In this document: positions 8,417-17,158 of the stretch, piece after piece
How the letters are laid out: every line of letters begins with the position of its first letter
How positions within the stretch are numbered: position 1 is the stretch's first letter
NCBI GenBank assembly: GCA_001464625.1
Contig: LNFJ01000044.1
Coordinates: 1-64,000, forward strand
Length of the DNA: 64,000 nucleotides
Direction: 5' to 3'
Source: Bacteroidia bacterium Ga0077558
GTDB taxonomy: Bacteria; Bacteroidota; Bacteroidia; Chitinophagales; Chitinophagaceae
Position numbers and translations under genes: made by a program
Notes under the pieces: generated by a model
The model's database searches: none
Told to the model about the DNA's origin: nothing
What the model saw: the letters and a program-made list of their open reading frames with translations, nothing else

Positions 8417-9949
8417 ATGAAACTACTTTGTCTCTTCCTATTGCTATCCTTTAATACCGTTGTTATTGCACAATCAAAGCCAGTTGGTTTTGATTCAACT
8501 GCTATACCCCCAGCGGTGAAATCGGTTACCAAACACAGCATTACTATTAATGGCAAACAGGTAAACTACATTGCTACTGCCGGAGCATTAATTTTAAAAA
8601 ATGAAAAAAATGAAGGGATCGCATTATTTGGTTATATAGCCTATACAAAAGAAGGCGAGAATGATATGGGAAAACGACCCATCACTTTTGCTTACAACGG
8701 CGGACCCGGTTCTTCTTCTTATTGGTTAAACATGGGCATATTAGGTCCCAAAAGAGTAGTGGTAAATGATCCCGAAAACACACCGCCGCCACCTTATAAA
8801 TCGGAGGACAATATCAATTCCATTTTAGATGTCAGCGACCTGGTGATGATTGATCCTGTAGGTACCGGTATAAGCCAGGCTGTTGGTAAGGCAAAGAACA
8901 AAGACTTTTGGGGAGTTGATCAGGATATTAAAAGTGTTAGTCAATTCATTTATCAATTCACCACAGAAAATAACCGGTGGAACTCGCCAAAGTTTTTATT
9001 GGGTGAAAGTTATGGCGGCATTCGCTGTGGCGGAGTGGTTAATTATTTACATGGAAAAGGTCTGGCTATGAATGGGGTGATCCTTGTTTCTGTTTTAATG
9101 GATTACCGCACGGTGGTTTTCCAGACCGGTGACGATTTACCTTATATAGGCTATATGCCTACCTATGCCGCCACCGCATGGTATCATAATAAAATTTCAA
9201 ACAAGCCAGCGAGTTTAGAATCTTTTTTAAAAAATGCCAGAGAGTTTGCGATGGGTGAATATGCCAGTGCTTTAATGAAAGGCAGCGTTTTAACCAGCAC
9301 AGAGAAAGAAACAATGGCTAATAAAATTGCTTCGTTCACTGGTTTAAGTGCAGCGTATATTTTAAATGCTAACCTGCGTTTCACCCCAGCACAATTCCGG
9401 CAGGAGCTGTTAAGAAATGAACATATAGTGGCCGGAAGATTGGATTCAAGATATAAAGGAGTTGCACAAAATCTACTGGCCGAAAATGCAGGTTATGATC
9501 CGCAAGCCACAGCCATCTCCCCTGCTTATACTTCGATATTTCTTGATTATTATTATAACACACTAAAAGTTGATAAAAACTATTATTATAATACATCAGC
9601 GGGCGGCGCCGAGGGTTTTGAGTGGGACTGGAAGCATGCCAAAAGTTCCAATTTCCGTGCCATGCCATCGCCTCCGCATACGGGCATTGACCTTGCAGAA
9701 ACCATGAGCCGCAACCCAGACATGAAGGTGCTGGTGATGCATGGGTATTATGATTTGGCCACTCCTTTTTTGGGAATAGAATATACCATTGATCATTTGG
9801 GCCTGGAGCCAGCTATAAAGAATAATGTGAGTTATAAATATTACCCGGCGGGCCATATGATGTATATCGATCCTGCATCAGCAGTCACATTTAAGAAAGA
9901 TATTGCAGCATTTATTGAAATAGCTACAAAAGTTAAACAGGTAAAATAG
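8417..9949 (+). CDS. secreted serine carboxypeptidase, S10 family
   Basis: A 510-residue exported protein (signal peptide 1-18, VIAQ). It carries the S10 hallmarks: NGGPGSSS at about 94-101, which forms the oxyanion hole, GESYGG with the nucleophile at about S198, HGYYDLATPF with the catalytic Asp near 445-448, and PAGHMMY with the catalytic His near 480. S10 enzymes remove C-terminal residues from peptides and work at acidic pH; bacterial members are usually periplasmic. It sits between two stubs of the MEVHHH family, which suggests insertion into, or retention after loss of, a longer array. Confidence 0.92.
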   Translation: MKLLCLFLLLSFNTVVIAQSKPVGFDSTAIPPAVKSVTKHSITINGKQVNYIATAGALILKNEKNEGIALFGYIAYTKEGENDMGKRPITFAYNGGPGSSSYWLNMGILGPKRVVVNDPENTPPPPYKSEDNINSILDVSDLVMIDPVGTGISQAVGKAKNKDFWGVDQDIKSVSQFIYQFTTENNRWNSPKFLLGESYGGIRCGGVVNYLHGKGLAMNGVILVSVLMDYRTVVFQTGDDLPYIGYMPTYAATAWYHNKISNKPASLESFLKNAREFAMGEYASALMKGSVLTSTEKETMANKIASFTGLSAAYILNANLRFTPAQFRQELLRNEHIVAGRLDSRYKGVAQNLLAENAGYDPQATAISPAYTSIFLDYYYNTLKVDKNYYYNTSAGGAEGFEWDWKHAKSSNFRAMPSPPHTGIDLAETMSRNPDMKVLVMHGYYDLATPFLGIEYTIDHLGLEPAIKNNVSYKYYPAGHMMYIDPASAVTFKKDIAAFIEIATKVKQVK

Positions 9950-9993
9950 TTATAACCGGGCAGCAACTCTGTGTTACAAAAAAAATAAACGCA

Positions 9994-10065
9994 ATGGAAG
10001 TACACCATCACTCACACACTTCAAGAAAAAAATGGACATATTATTTCTGAGAGGTTTTAATGTTC
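9994..10065 (+). pseudogene. MEVHHH-family stub interrupted by a stop (stub 2)
   Basis: The frame reads MEVHHHSHTSRKKWTYYF and then TGA at 10048-10050, exactly where the full genes have TGG (Trp19 of the FWEFLML segment). Beyond the stop the match continues in frame for about five codons (E, V, L, M, F against E, F, L, M, L) and then ends. So this is a clear relic of a seventh or eighth gene: a TGG-to-TGA change plus loss of the body. It lies 44 nt after the S10 gene and 43 nt before the next serine hydrolase. Confidence 0.85.
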
Positions 10066-10108
10066 TACATCTGCCATTAATATATTTATTATTCTAAATA
10101 CAGTTTTT

Positions 10109-11158
10109 ATGAAAAGCAAAATGATCGTCTTGTTTCTCTTTATCCGTGTATTTGCTTACGGGCAAGCAGACAGTACTGATATTATCGTACAGAAAATAAT
10201 GAAAGAACAAAAAATTGTTGGACTTTCTTTAGCTGTTATTAAAAATGGTAACCCAGTAGTAAATAAAGGATATGGTTTAGCCAATGTAGAACATAACATA
10301 CCCGTAACAGCAGAGACCGTCATCCGGCTTGGCTCGGTAAGCAAACAATTTTTTACTACGGCCATTCTTAAATTACAGGAAGAAGGAAAACTAAATATTG
10401 AAGATTCTGTTCATAAATTTTTTCCCGATGCACCTGAAACATGGCGGCCCATACTGATAAAACACTTAATGTCTCACAGTTCAGGATTGAAGAGAGAAAG
10501 CCCGGCCTATGATAATAATAAAATGATAAGCGACCTTGAAATTATTAAAGCGGCTTACCCCCTGCAGTTGGATTTTAAAACCGGTGAGAAATACCAGTAC
10601 TGCAATCTTGCTTACTATATGCTGGCACAAATCATCACACAAATAAGCGGTATGCCCTGGCAGGATTATATCCGGGAAAAACTTTTTATCCCTGCCGGAA
10701 TGAAGAATAGCGGTATGACAGATTTTTATCTCATCATACCCAACCGTGCCAGTGGTTATATGCACAAAAACAATGTGCTGGTAAATGCGGATGCAATGTA
10801 TGCTGTGCGGCCCAGCGGTGGCTTTCTTTCCACCAGTACCGATATGATTTTATGGGATAAAGTATTGAGAGAAAAAAACACTATCCTGAAAAAAGAAAGC
10901 TGGGATTTACTTTGGCAGCCATTTATAAAAACATCAGATAAACCTGAATTGAAGGCATACTATGGCTTTGGATGGATAGTTGATGAGTACAATGGCCGTA
11001 AAATGGTTATGCACGGAGGTGCCAATACTGGTTTTCGTTCTTATTATACCCGTTTTGTAAATGACGACTTGTCCATCATTATAATGACTAATACGGATGA
11101 AGCCAACCCGGTGGCCATTGTCAGGGCCTTATCAGATCATTATTTCCGGAGCAAATAG
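10109..11158 (+). CDS. secreted serine hydrolase, beta-lactamase fold
   Basis: A compact 349-residue member of the S12/class C fold: signal peptide 1-18 (FAYGQ), nucleophile box SVSK at S76-K79, and a second box reading YCN (Y163-N165) instead of the usual YSN/YAN, which is within the family's range. HGG in VMHGGANTGF serves as the third box. It has no C-terminal accessory domain, unlike the paralogue at 6931. It lies directly upstream (40 nt) of the six-gene MEVHHH array on the same strand and may be co-transcribed with it. Confidence 0.87.
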   Translation: MKSKMIVLFLFIRVFAYGQADSTDIIVQKIMKEQKIVGLSLAVIKNGNPVVNKGYGLANVEHNIPVTAETVIRLGSVSKQFFTTAILKLQEEGKLNIEDSVHKFFPDAPETWRPILIKHLMSHSSGLKRESPAYDNNKMISDLEIIKAAYPLQLDFKTGEKYQYCNLAYYMLAQIITQISGMPWQDYIREKLFIPAGMKNSGMTDFYLIIPNRASGYMHKNNVLVNADAMYAVRPSGGFLSTSTDMILWDKVLREKNTILKKESWDLLWQPFIKTSDKPELKAYYGFGWIVDEYNGRKMVMHGGANTGFRSYYTRFVNDDLSIIIMTNTDEANPVAIVRALSDHYFRSK

Positions 11159-11198
11159 AAGTAGTTTATATAAAAACAAGCACCTTAAGTAAATTTTT

Positions 11199-11969
11199 AT
11201 GGAAGTACACCACCATTCACACACTGCAAGAAAAAAATGGACTCATTATTTCTGGGAGTTTTTAATGTTGTTTCTCGCTGTCTCCCTGGGGTTTTATGCT
11301 GAAAACACCCGGGAAACTATTCTTCACAAAAAAGAAGTGAAGACTCAGTTGAACTCCATGTTATCCGACCTGCAGTCAGATATTATTCTTTTTGATTCAG
11401 TAACAGACCGCAACAGTTATGGAGCAAAGATGGCCGATTCACTGGTGGAGTTGTTACACTCGGATATTACAAATACCACAGAGATTTATTTTGCCGCCAG
11501 AACTGTTACTGCCAATCTTGGGTATTACTATACCAACTCAAAGTCTTTTGAGCAGCTTAAGATGGCAGGCTTGCTCCGGTATATAAAAAACAAAGATTTG
11601 CTGGATAGTATCGGTACCTATTATGCATCCTTTCAGTGGCTGGCCAATCAGATTGACCTGCAGCGTTTGAAAATGGATGAAATTCACAAAGGAAATACCC
11701 GGTTGTTTGACAGTTATGTTTTTCAGCAAATGACGACTGATATAAAAATTATCGCTGCTACTGCTACAGGTGGTCAGCGAACAACTATCAGAAAACCGTT
11801 GGCAAAGCCATCCTTGCTTTCTGTTGATGTAAAGGATATAAACACCGTATCGCTTAACTATCATTACTATTCCACTACCCTTAAGTTTTATAGCCGTAAT
11901 GCTGGTGCCCTTCAAAACCGGGCAAAGGGGCTTATTGAAATGATTAAAAAAGAATATAGGTTCAAGTAA
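11199..11969 (+). CDS. MEVHHH-family membrane protein, copy 1
   Basis: 256 residues. A His-rich basic head (MEVHHHSHTARKKW) leads into one transmembrane helix (about 17-34), leaving a predicted ~215-residue periplasmic helical domain. Copy 1 is the outlier: after residue 28 it reads SLGFYAENTRETI where copies 2-6 have FCGFLAEYQLEHKI. It keeps the family's fixed motif (EQLKMAG, QLK at 119-121, then RYIK) and the ending KKEYRFK. The helix plus QLKxxGxxRxI pattern recalls the DUF6090-type architecture of Bacteroidota, but I cannot name the family. First gene of the array; next start 12 nt on, with only A, C and T in the spacer. Confidence 0.82.
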   Translation: MEVHHHSHTARKKWTHYFWEFLMLFLAVSLGFYAENTRETILHKKEVKTQLNSMLSDLQSDIILFDSVTDRNSYGAKMADSLVELLHSDITNTTEIYFAARTVTANLGYYYTNSKSFEQLKMAGLLRYIKNKDLLDSIGTYYASFQWLANQIDLQRLKMDEIHKGNTRLFDSYVFQQMTTDIKIIAATATGGQRTTIRKPLAKPSLLSVDVKDINTVSLNYHYYSTTLKFYSRNAGALQNRAKGLIEMIKKEYRFK

Positions 11970-11981
11970 AAAAACAAATTT

Positions 11982-12731
11982 ATGGAAGTACACCACCACT
12001 CACATACAGCAAGAAAAAAATGGACCCACTATTTCTGGGAATTTTTAATGTTATTCCTTGCTGTGTTCTGCGGGTTTTTAGCTGAGTACCAACTTGAGCA
12101 TAAGATTGAAAAAGATCGGGAAAAACAATACATGGAATCTATGGTACGAGACCTTGTTGCGGACACGGCCTCTTTCAATGAGGATTTACCATTTAAACTT
12201 GAAAGAATTGCCGCTATTGATTCCTTATTCGACTATTTTTTGCTGCACAAAGATGAAAAGACAATTCCTGTGTATGTGCACAATCTGCTGAGGCGGTCAA
12301 CCTGGGACAGAAATTATAACCGGAATAAATCCACCATCAGTCAATTAAAAAACTCCGGAGGTATGCGGCTGGTAAGAAAACAAAAAGTAGCTGATGCTAT
12401 CATGCACTATGATTTTGAGTGGGAAAGGGGCGATAAAAATTATGATCAGGCCCAGGGACTTAATGGTGAATTAATGAACGAATACATCAGAAAAACATTA
12501 AATGATTACAACCTGCTACCCTACTATAAAGCAAATATTACAGGAGGTGCCAGGTTGCCGGAGGGTTCAGCCATCACAATTAAAATTGATACCACTTACC
12601 TGGTTGAAATGCTGAATCATCTTCATAAAGTAAAAACAAGCACAAAAAACCAGTTGGATTTTTATATGGGGCTTAATAAAATGGCAGAAGCCCTGATTAC
12701 CCTAATTAAAAATGAGTATCGCTTGAAATAA
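11982..12731 (+). CDS. MEVHHH-family membrane protein, copy 2
   Basis: 249 residues. Residues 1-49 are almost the same as in copies 3-6 (head, transmembrane helix 17-36, then YQLEHKIEKDREKQ). The C-terminal domain shares little with its neighbours except a motif at a fixed place, QLKNSGGMRLVR (starting at residue 121), and the ending KNEYRLK. The basic RKK before the helix predicts N-inside, C-outside topology. The C-terminal domain includes an unusual charged stretch (DFEWERGDKNYDQ). Function unknown; it stands in a single transcription direction with 5-12 nt spacers. Confidence 0.82.
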   Translation: MEVHHHSHTARKKWTHYFWEFLMLFLAVFCGFLAEYQLEHKIEKDREKQYMESMVRDLVADTASFNEDLPFKLERIAAIDSLFDYFLLHKDEKTIPVYVHNLLRRSTWDRNYNRNKSTISQLKNSGGMRLVRKQKVADAIMHYDFEWERGDKNYDQAQGLNGELMNEYIRKTLNDYNLLPYYKANITGGARLPEGSAITIKIDTTYLVEMLNHLHKVKTSTKNQLDFYMGLNKMAEALITLIKNEYRLK

Positions 12732-12737
12732 ATATTT

Positions 12738-13475
12738 ATGGAAGTACACCACCATGCACACACATCCCGTAAAAAATGGACACATTATTTCTGGGAGTTT
12801 TTAATGTTATTCCTCGCTGTATTCTGCGGTTTTCTGGCAGAGTATCAGCTGGAGCATAAGATTGAAAAAGACAGGGAAAAACAATTCATAAAATCTTACA
12901 TAGAAGATTTGAAAATAGATATGGCTTCTATCAGTACTAATCTTATCTATCAAAAAACAAGAAAAGAACAATTGGATTCATTGATGATGTTTTTAGAAAC
13001 ACAAACGGTAAGAGGGAATGAAAGTGATGTATATTATTTGGGAAGGGTTCTTATACGAACAAGGCGTTTTCAAACAAGTGACAGAACCATTACTCAGTTA
13101 AAAAATTCAGGAGCATTAAGACTTATCCGGAATGAACAGGCGGCGGACAGTATCATCAGTTATCAGAAACTGGTTGAAACTGTTCTTGGTAATATAGCAG
13201 ACGAACGGGATGAGCGGAGAGATGCCGATCCTTTCATATCCAGCATATTTAACCCGTATGTTTTTAATAAAATGCTTGACGATAACAACATCATCCATAA
13301 ACCTGCCGGTAATCCGCCGCTGCGATCTTATGACACCTCATTGCACCAAGATTTAGCTTATCGTATTCATCAATTAAAAGGCAGCAATAGAATTCTATAT
13401 ACAAGGCTCACGCAATTGCATGAAAAGGCGGCTGGTATTATTACCTTTTTACAGAAAGAATATCATCTTAAATAA
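12738..13475 (+). CDS. MEVHHH-family membrane protein, copy 3
   Basis: 245 residues with the constant head (variant MEVHHHAHTSRKK), the transmembrane helix and the EYQLEHKIEKDREKQ juxtamembrane segment. The fixed motif reads QLKNSGALRLIR from residue 120, followed by ADSIISY. The domain is predicted to be mostly helical and ends in QKEYHLK. The spacer before it is just six A/T bases, so translation starts without a Shine-Dalgarno site. No function recognised. Confidence 0.82.
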   Translation: MEVHHHAHTSRKKWTHYFWEFLMLFLAVFCGFLAEYQLEHKIEKDREKQFIKSYIEDLKIDMASISTNLIYQKTRKEQLDSLMMFLETQTVRGNESDVYYLGRVLIRTRRFQTSDRTITQLKNSGALRLIRNEQAADSIISYQKLVETVLGNIADERDERRDADPFISSIFNPYVFNKMLDDNNIIHKPAGNPPLRSYDTSLHQDLAYRIHQLKGSNRILYTRLTQLHEKAAGIITFLQKEYHLK

Positions 13476-13483
13476 AACTATTT

Positions 13484-14206
13484 ATGGAAGTACACCACCA
13501 CTCACACACTGCCCGAAAAAAATGGACCCATTATTTCTGGGAGTTTTTAATGTTGTTCCTCGCTGTGTTCTGCGGATTTTTAGCAGAGTACCAGTTGGAG
13601 CATAAAATAGAGAAAGAAAAAGGGAAACAATATATACGTTCTTTTTACAATGATTTAAAAACGGATACTGTTGAATTTGCAATACTCATAAATAAATATG
13701 AAAACAAAAAGAATGCTTTTTCAGAACGAAATGAATGTTTTGACTCCATGCCCCGGCAAATAAGGAGTTTTAATCCCTGCATTGTTAAATTAATAAATAA
13801 TTGTCGTGGCTTTCCCGACTTTGTAAATGCCGACCAAACACTGCTGCAATTAAAAAATGCTGGTGGCCTTCGTTTGCTGAGAAAGGAAGATGCAGACAGC
13901 ATTCTTGATTATGACAAACAGGTGAGATTGTTGATTAAGTTTGAAACAACCGGCTTTCAGGAAAGACAGTACCGAATGCGGGAACTGATATATTCTATGG
14001 TTAATTACAAAAATCTGATGATAGAAAAGGAAGACCCGGCTATCCCCTTTTTGATTACCAGTGAACCAGAGAAAATAAACCTTTTTTTTGTAATGCTTGA
14101 TCAATATGCATTGGCCAGCAACAGCCATCTGCAATCTTTAAAACAACTAAAGCAGAAAGCCGCAAGACTCATTTTATATTTTAAGAGTAAATACCATTAC
14201 GATTAA
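13484..14206 (+). CDS. MEVHHH-family membrane protein, copy 4
   Basis: 240 residues, the shortest copy. The head is identical in sequence to copy 2 through residue 44 (to KIEKE). The variable domain is unusual in holding three Cys residues before the fixed motif (ECFD, NPCI, NNCRGF at about 84-107), which could form disulfides in the periplasm; the motif reads QLKNAGGLRLLR from residue 122. The ending KSKYHYD departs from the KEYRxK rule of the others. Despite near-identical protein heads, many synonymous codons differ from copy 2, so the identity is held by selection rather than very recent duplication. Confidence 0.82.
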   Translation: MEVHHHSHTARKKWTHYFWEFLMLFLAVFCGFLAEYQLEHKIEKEKGKQYIRSFYNDLKTDTVEFAILINKYENKKNAFSERNECFDSMPRQIRSFNPCIVKLINNCRGFPDFVNADQTLLQLKNAGGLRLLRKEDADSILDYDKQVRLLIKFETTGFQERQYRMRELIYSMVNYKNLMIEKEDPAIPFLITSEPEKINLFFVMLDQYALASNSHLQSLKQLKQKAARLILYFKSKYHYD

Positions 14207-14215
14207 ATATTTTTT

Positions 14216-14974
14216 ATGGAAGTACACCACCATGCACACACCGACCGAAAAAAATGGACCCATTATTTCTGGGAGTTCTTAATGTTGTTCCTTGCTGTGT
14301 TCTGTGGTTTTTTGGCAGAGTATCAACTGGAGCATAAGATTGAACGGGACAGGGAGAAACAATATATCATTTCAATGATTAAAGAACTGGAAGCCGATAC
14401 AGCCCAGTTAAAAAATGTTTTGAATGATTCAGTAAGGGTTCATGGCATTGATAGCCTTGTGAGGTATATCAACACTCATGATTTAACAAACCTTGACACC
14501 CGGTTACTTTATTATTATAAGAGAAAGTACCTGAGTAGTGTGAGAACAATGAACTTTAGCAAAAACACCTTGTCTCAACTAAAAAATGCCGGTAATATGC
14601 GGCTTATCCGGAAGAAAAATGTGGTTGACAGTCTTAATAAGCTTGACAACAACATTAGCGAGATTGAAGAGCAGAAAGATCTTGTTTATTACCATTATCA
14701 ATTCCACGTTCTTCATGGAACCGAAATATTTAATGAATGGTATTATTATCCAGATAGTACCAGAAAAAGAGACTTCACGAATGAGCAGCAATTTTTAAAC
14801 CAACCTGTTGCACCCCCATTAATAACAAAAGAATACCAACAGCTTCTCAAATACGCAAGCCTGGCCTCAAACTGGAGAGGCCTTGTCCGCAATTATCATA
14901 GAATGCTTACCACAAACTATAAGTTTTCATCGGAGCTTATTGCTTTTATTAAAAAAGAATACCGGATTAAATAA
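14216..14974 (+). CDS. MEVHHH-family membrane protein, copy 5
   Basis: 252 residues: constant head (MEVHHHAHTDRKK), transmembrane helix, KIERDREKQ segment, then a variable helical domain. The fixed motif is QLKNAGNMRLIR from residue 121, followed by a Tyr/His-rich helix (DLVYYHYQFHVLHGTE). It ends in KKEYRIK. Spacer to the previous gene is nine A/T bases. No enzymatic motif is visible. Confidence 0.82.
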   Translation: MEVHHHAHTDRKKWTHYFWEFLMLFLAVFCGFLAEYQLEHKIERDREKQYIISMIKELEADTAQLKNVLNDSVRVHGIDSLVRYINTHDLTNLDTRLLYYYKRKYLSSVRTMNFSKNTLSQLKNAGNMRLIRKKNVVDSLNKLDNNISEIEEQKDLVYYHYQFHVLHGTEIFNEWYYYPDSTRKRDFTNEQQFLNQPVAPPLITKEYQQLLKYASLASNWRGLVRNYHRMLTTNYKFSSELIAFIKKEYRIK

Positions 14975-14979
14975 ATAAT

Positions 14980-15720
14980 ATGGAAGTACATGCACACTCA
15001 CATACCCCAAGAAATAAATGGACTCATTATCTCTGGGAATTCATCATGTTGTTTCTTGCTGTGTTCTGCGGATTTTTAGCAGAGTACCAGTTGGAACATA
15101 AAATTGAAAAAGACAGGGAAATACAGTTCATACAATCACTAGTCGAAGATCTGAAAGAAGATGAAGTGGTTATTCAGCAAAATATTTCCATCAATCGTAC
15201 CCGTGTGGCACAAATGGACAGCTTTCTTACCATCATCAGCAATGCCGACCAGCTTAAGCAAAACGGTAATAATATTTATTACATGGCAAGGATGGGGCCG
15301 AGAATAAGTATGTTATCAACCAATAACAAAACCTATGACCAGTTAAAAAATTCCGGCAGCTTTCGCCTGATACGTAAGAGTGAAACAGCCAACCAAATAA
15401 TGGAGTACTATAATAAGCTGCCGCTCATCAAAACACTGGAAGCATTGTATTTTGAAGAATTTGCACAATACAAAAGCATAGCTTCAAAACTGCTCGACCC
15501 ACTAGTACTCCGATCAATGGAAATGCCCAATGGAGATATTAGCAGAGAGGCTAACAATCCCCAACTACGAACTACCAATGCTGAATTGCTGAAAGAGCTG
15601 GGTGTTTATATTGTTTACCTGAATGGCAGCACCCGTTCTATCGTACCATTAGAAGAAGATTTGTTAGTGAGTTCCCGAAAACTGGTTGAATACCTGAAAG
15701 ACAAATACCATTTGAAATAA
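14980..15720 (+). CDS. MEVHHH-family membrane protein, copy 6
   Basis: 246 residues and the last of the array. The head is the most divergent among copies 2-6 (MEVHAHSHTPRNKW, HYLWEFIML), yet the helix and EYQLEHKIEKDRE segment are preserved. The fixed motif QLKNSGSFRLIR begins at residue 121 and the end is KDKYHLK. After the stop there are 108 bp without a convincing gene before the agmatine-deiminase-like gene, so the operon may end or pause here. Confidence 0.82.
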   Translation: MEVHAHSHTPRNKWTHYLWEFIMLFLAVFCGFLAEYQLEHKIEKDREIQFIQSLVEDLKEDEVVIQQNISINRTRVAQMDSFLTIISNADQLKQNGNNIYYMARMGPRISMLSTNNKTYDQLKNSGSFRLIRKSETANQIMEYYNKLPLIKTLEALYFEEFAQYKSIASKLLDPLVLRSMEMPNGDISREANNPQLRTTNAELLKELGVYIVYLNGSTRSIVPLEEDLLVSSRKLVEYLKDKYHLK

Positions 15721-15828
15721 TATTAAGTGAAGGAAAATTCATTAACTGCCAATAAAATACTGAGAAAGGAAACAGTGGAAAGTAAAACACCTGCATTCAA
15801 CACTTATTAGACGGAGTTAAAAATCAAT

Positions 15829-17151
15829 ATGAAAAAAACACTATTCCTTTTGCTTACAATACTTCTTGTGCTTGCCTGCAATACAAAAAAGTATAAACGT
15901 TCAGCCGAAACATTTTATATGCCCGCTGAGTGGGAGCAACATGATGCTGTTTGGCTTGGTTGGGAAAAAGACAGCCTGCGTGGTTATTACCCCGCCGTGG
16001 TAAACATCATCAAAGCATTGGCACCAAACGTAAAAGTAAAAATTGCGTTTCATAATGATACTTTACTTCAAAAAGCAAAAGCATACCTGTCATCACAGGG
16101 TATTGACTCCACGATGTACAAAAGTTATATCATGCCCGGTGATCGTTATTGGATAAGAGATCATGGTGCAGCTTTTTTAATAAATGGGAAAGGAGAATTG
16201 GGTGTGGCGGATTTTGCCTGGAATAGCTATGGCTATCCCGGTTTTTTACAACTGAAGTATGAAAACAATAAAGACAGTGTAAATAAATATTATGAAATTA
16301 GTAATGAAAAAAGGTTGAAAACAGCAACAGTTGACAGCCAAATGGCCATAACGGAAAGTGCCAAAATTTTAAAAACAGATGTGATTCATGAAGGCGGGGC
16401 TATTGAAGTAAATGGGGCAGGTACGCTGATACTTTGTGAAGCCACCGTGTTTCAACGTAACCCCGGTATGAAAAAAGAATATATTGAAACAGAAATGAAA
16501 AGAGTATTGGGTGTCAGCAATATCATTTGGATGAAACAGGGTTTGGCCGATGACCCTAAAAGTTTTTTTCGTCGCATAACAGCCAATTATATTGGTGGCG
16601 GTACAGGTGGACATACTGATGAGTTTGTTCGCTTTGTAAACGAAAAGACCATCCTGTTAGCATGGGTTGATGAAAAAGAAAAAGACCTCAACCCAATCAA
16701 TCAGATGAATTACGACCGGATGAATAAGAACTACAATATTCTTAAAGCCGCAAAAGACCAGGATGGAAAATCATTCAATATTATTAAAGTGCCGTTGCCT
16801 GATCTGATCACAAAGAAAATTCTTGCAAGAGAAAAAATTGATTCCACTGAAGTAACATTTGATGTAGAGGTAAGTAGTTTTATTCCATCAGAAAAACCAA
16901 AAGCAGGAGATTCTTTATTAAGAGTGCCTGCCAGCAGTTATATGAATTACCTGGTAACAAATGGCCTTGTGTTATTGCCAACTTACACTGCGATGGGTTC
17001 TTCCAGAGAAAAAGAAGAGCAGGTGCTAAAAATTTTTGAAGAGCAGTTTCCTGGAAGAAAGATTGTATTTATTGATGCCATCATGCAAAACTGGAGCGGC
17101 GGTGGTATTCATTGCAGCACACAACAACAACCAAAGAAGAAAACGAATTAA
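15829..17151 (+). CDS. lipoprotein of the agmatine deiminase / peptidylarginine deiminase family
   Basis: A 440-residue protein with lipobox LACN (Cys17), unlike cytosolic AguA. The guanidino-group-modifying fold is clear: MPAEWEQHDAVWLGW near residue 28, the RDHGAAF segment (usual RDxGP), EGGAIEVNG, GGHTDEFVRF with the catalytic His at about 262, and GGGIHCSTQQQP with the nucleophile Cys429. These enzymes hydrolyse agmatine or peptidyl-arginine to release ammonia and a carbamoyl/citrulline product. Its length exceeds typical AguA because of an insert around 310-360. An envelope location hints at extracellular agmatine or peptide-arginine substrates; that is inference. Confidence 0.88.
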   Translation: MKKTLFLLLTILLVLACNTKKYKRSAETFYMPAEWEQHDAVWLGWEKDSLRGYYPAVVNIIKALAPNVKVKIAFHNDTLLQKAKAYLSSQGIDSTMYKSYIMPGDRYWIRDHGAAFLINGKGELGVADFAWNSYGYPGFLQLKYENNKDSVNKYYEISNEKRLKTATVDSQMAITESAKILKTDVIHEGGAIEVNGAGTLILCEATVFQRNPGMKKEYIETEMKRVLGVSNIIWMKQGLADDPKSFFRRITANYIGGGTGGHTDEFVRFVNEKTILLAWVDEKEKDLNPINQMNYDRMNKNYNILKAAKDQDGKSFNIIKVPLPDLITKKILAREKIDSTEVTFDVEVSSFIPSEKPKAGDSLLRVPASSYMNYLVTNGLVLLPTYTAMGSSREKEEQVLKIFEEQFPGRKIVFIDAIMQNWSGGGIHCSTQQQPKKKTN

Positions 17152-17158
17152 CTGACTT

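Noticed and set aside
11199-15720. Very recent gene conversion of the array heads
   Set aside because: Many synonymous differences between copies (for example copies 2 and 4) show that the heads have had time to diverge at silent sites.
15727-15810. 27-codon GTG frame after the array
   Set aside because: Polar, without a helix or recognisable motif, and with no similarity to the array genes; likely chance.
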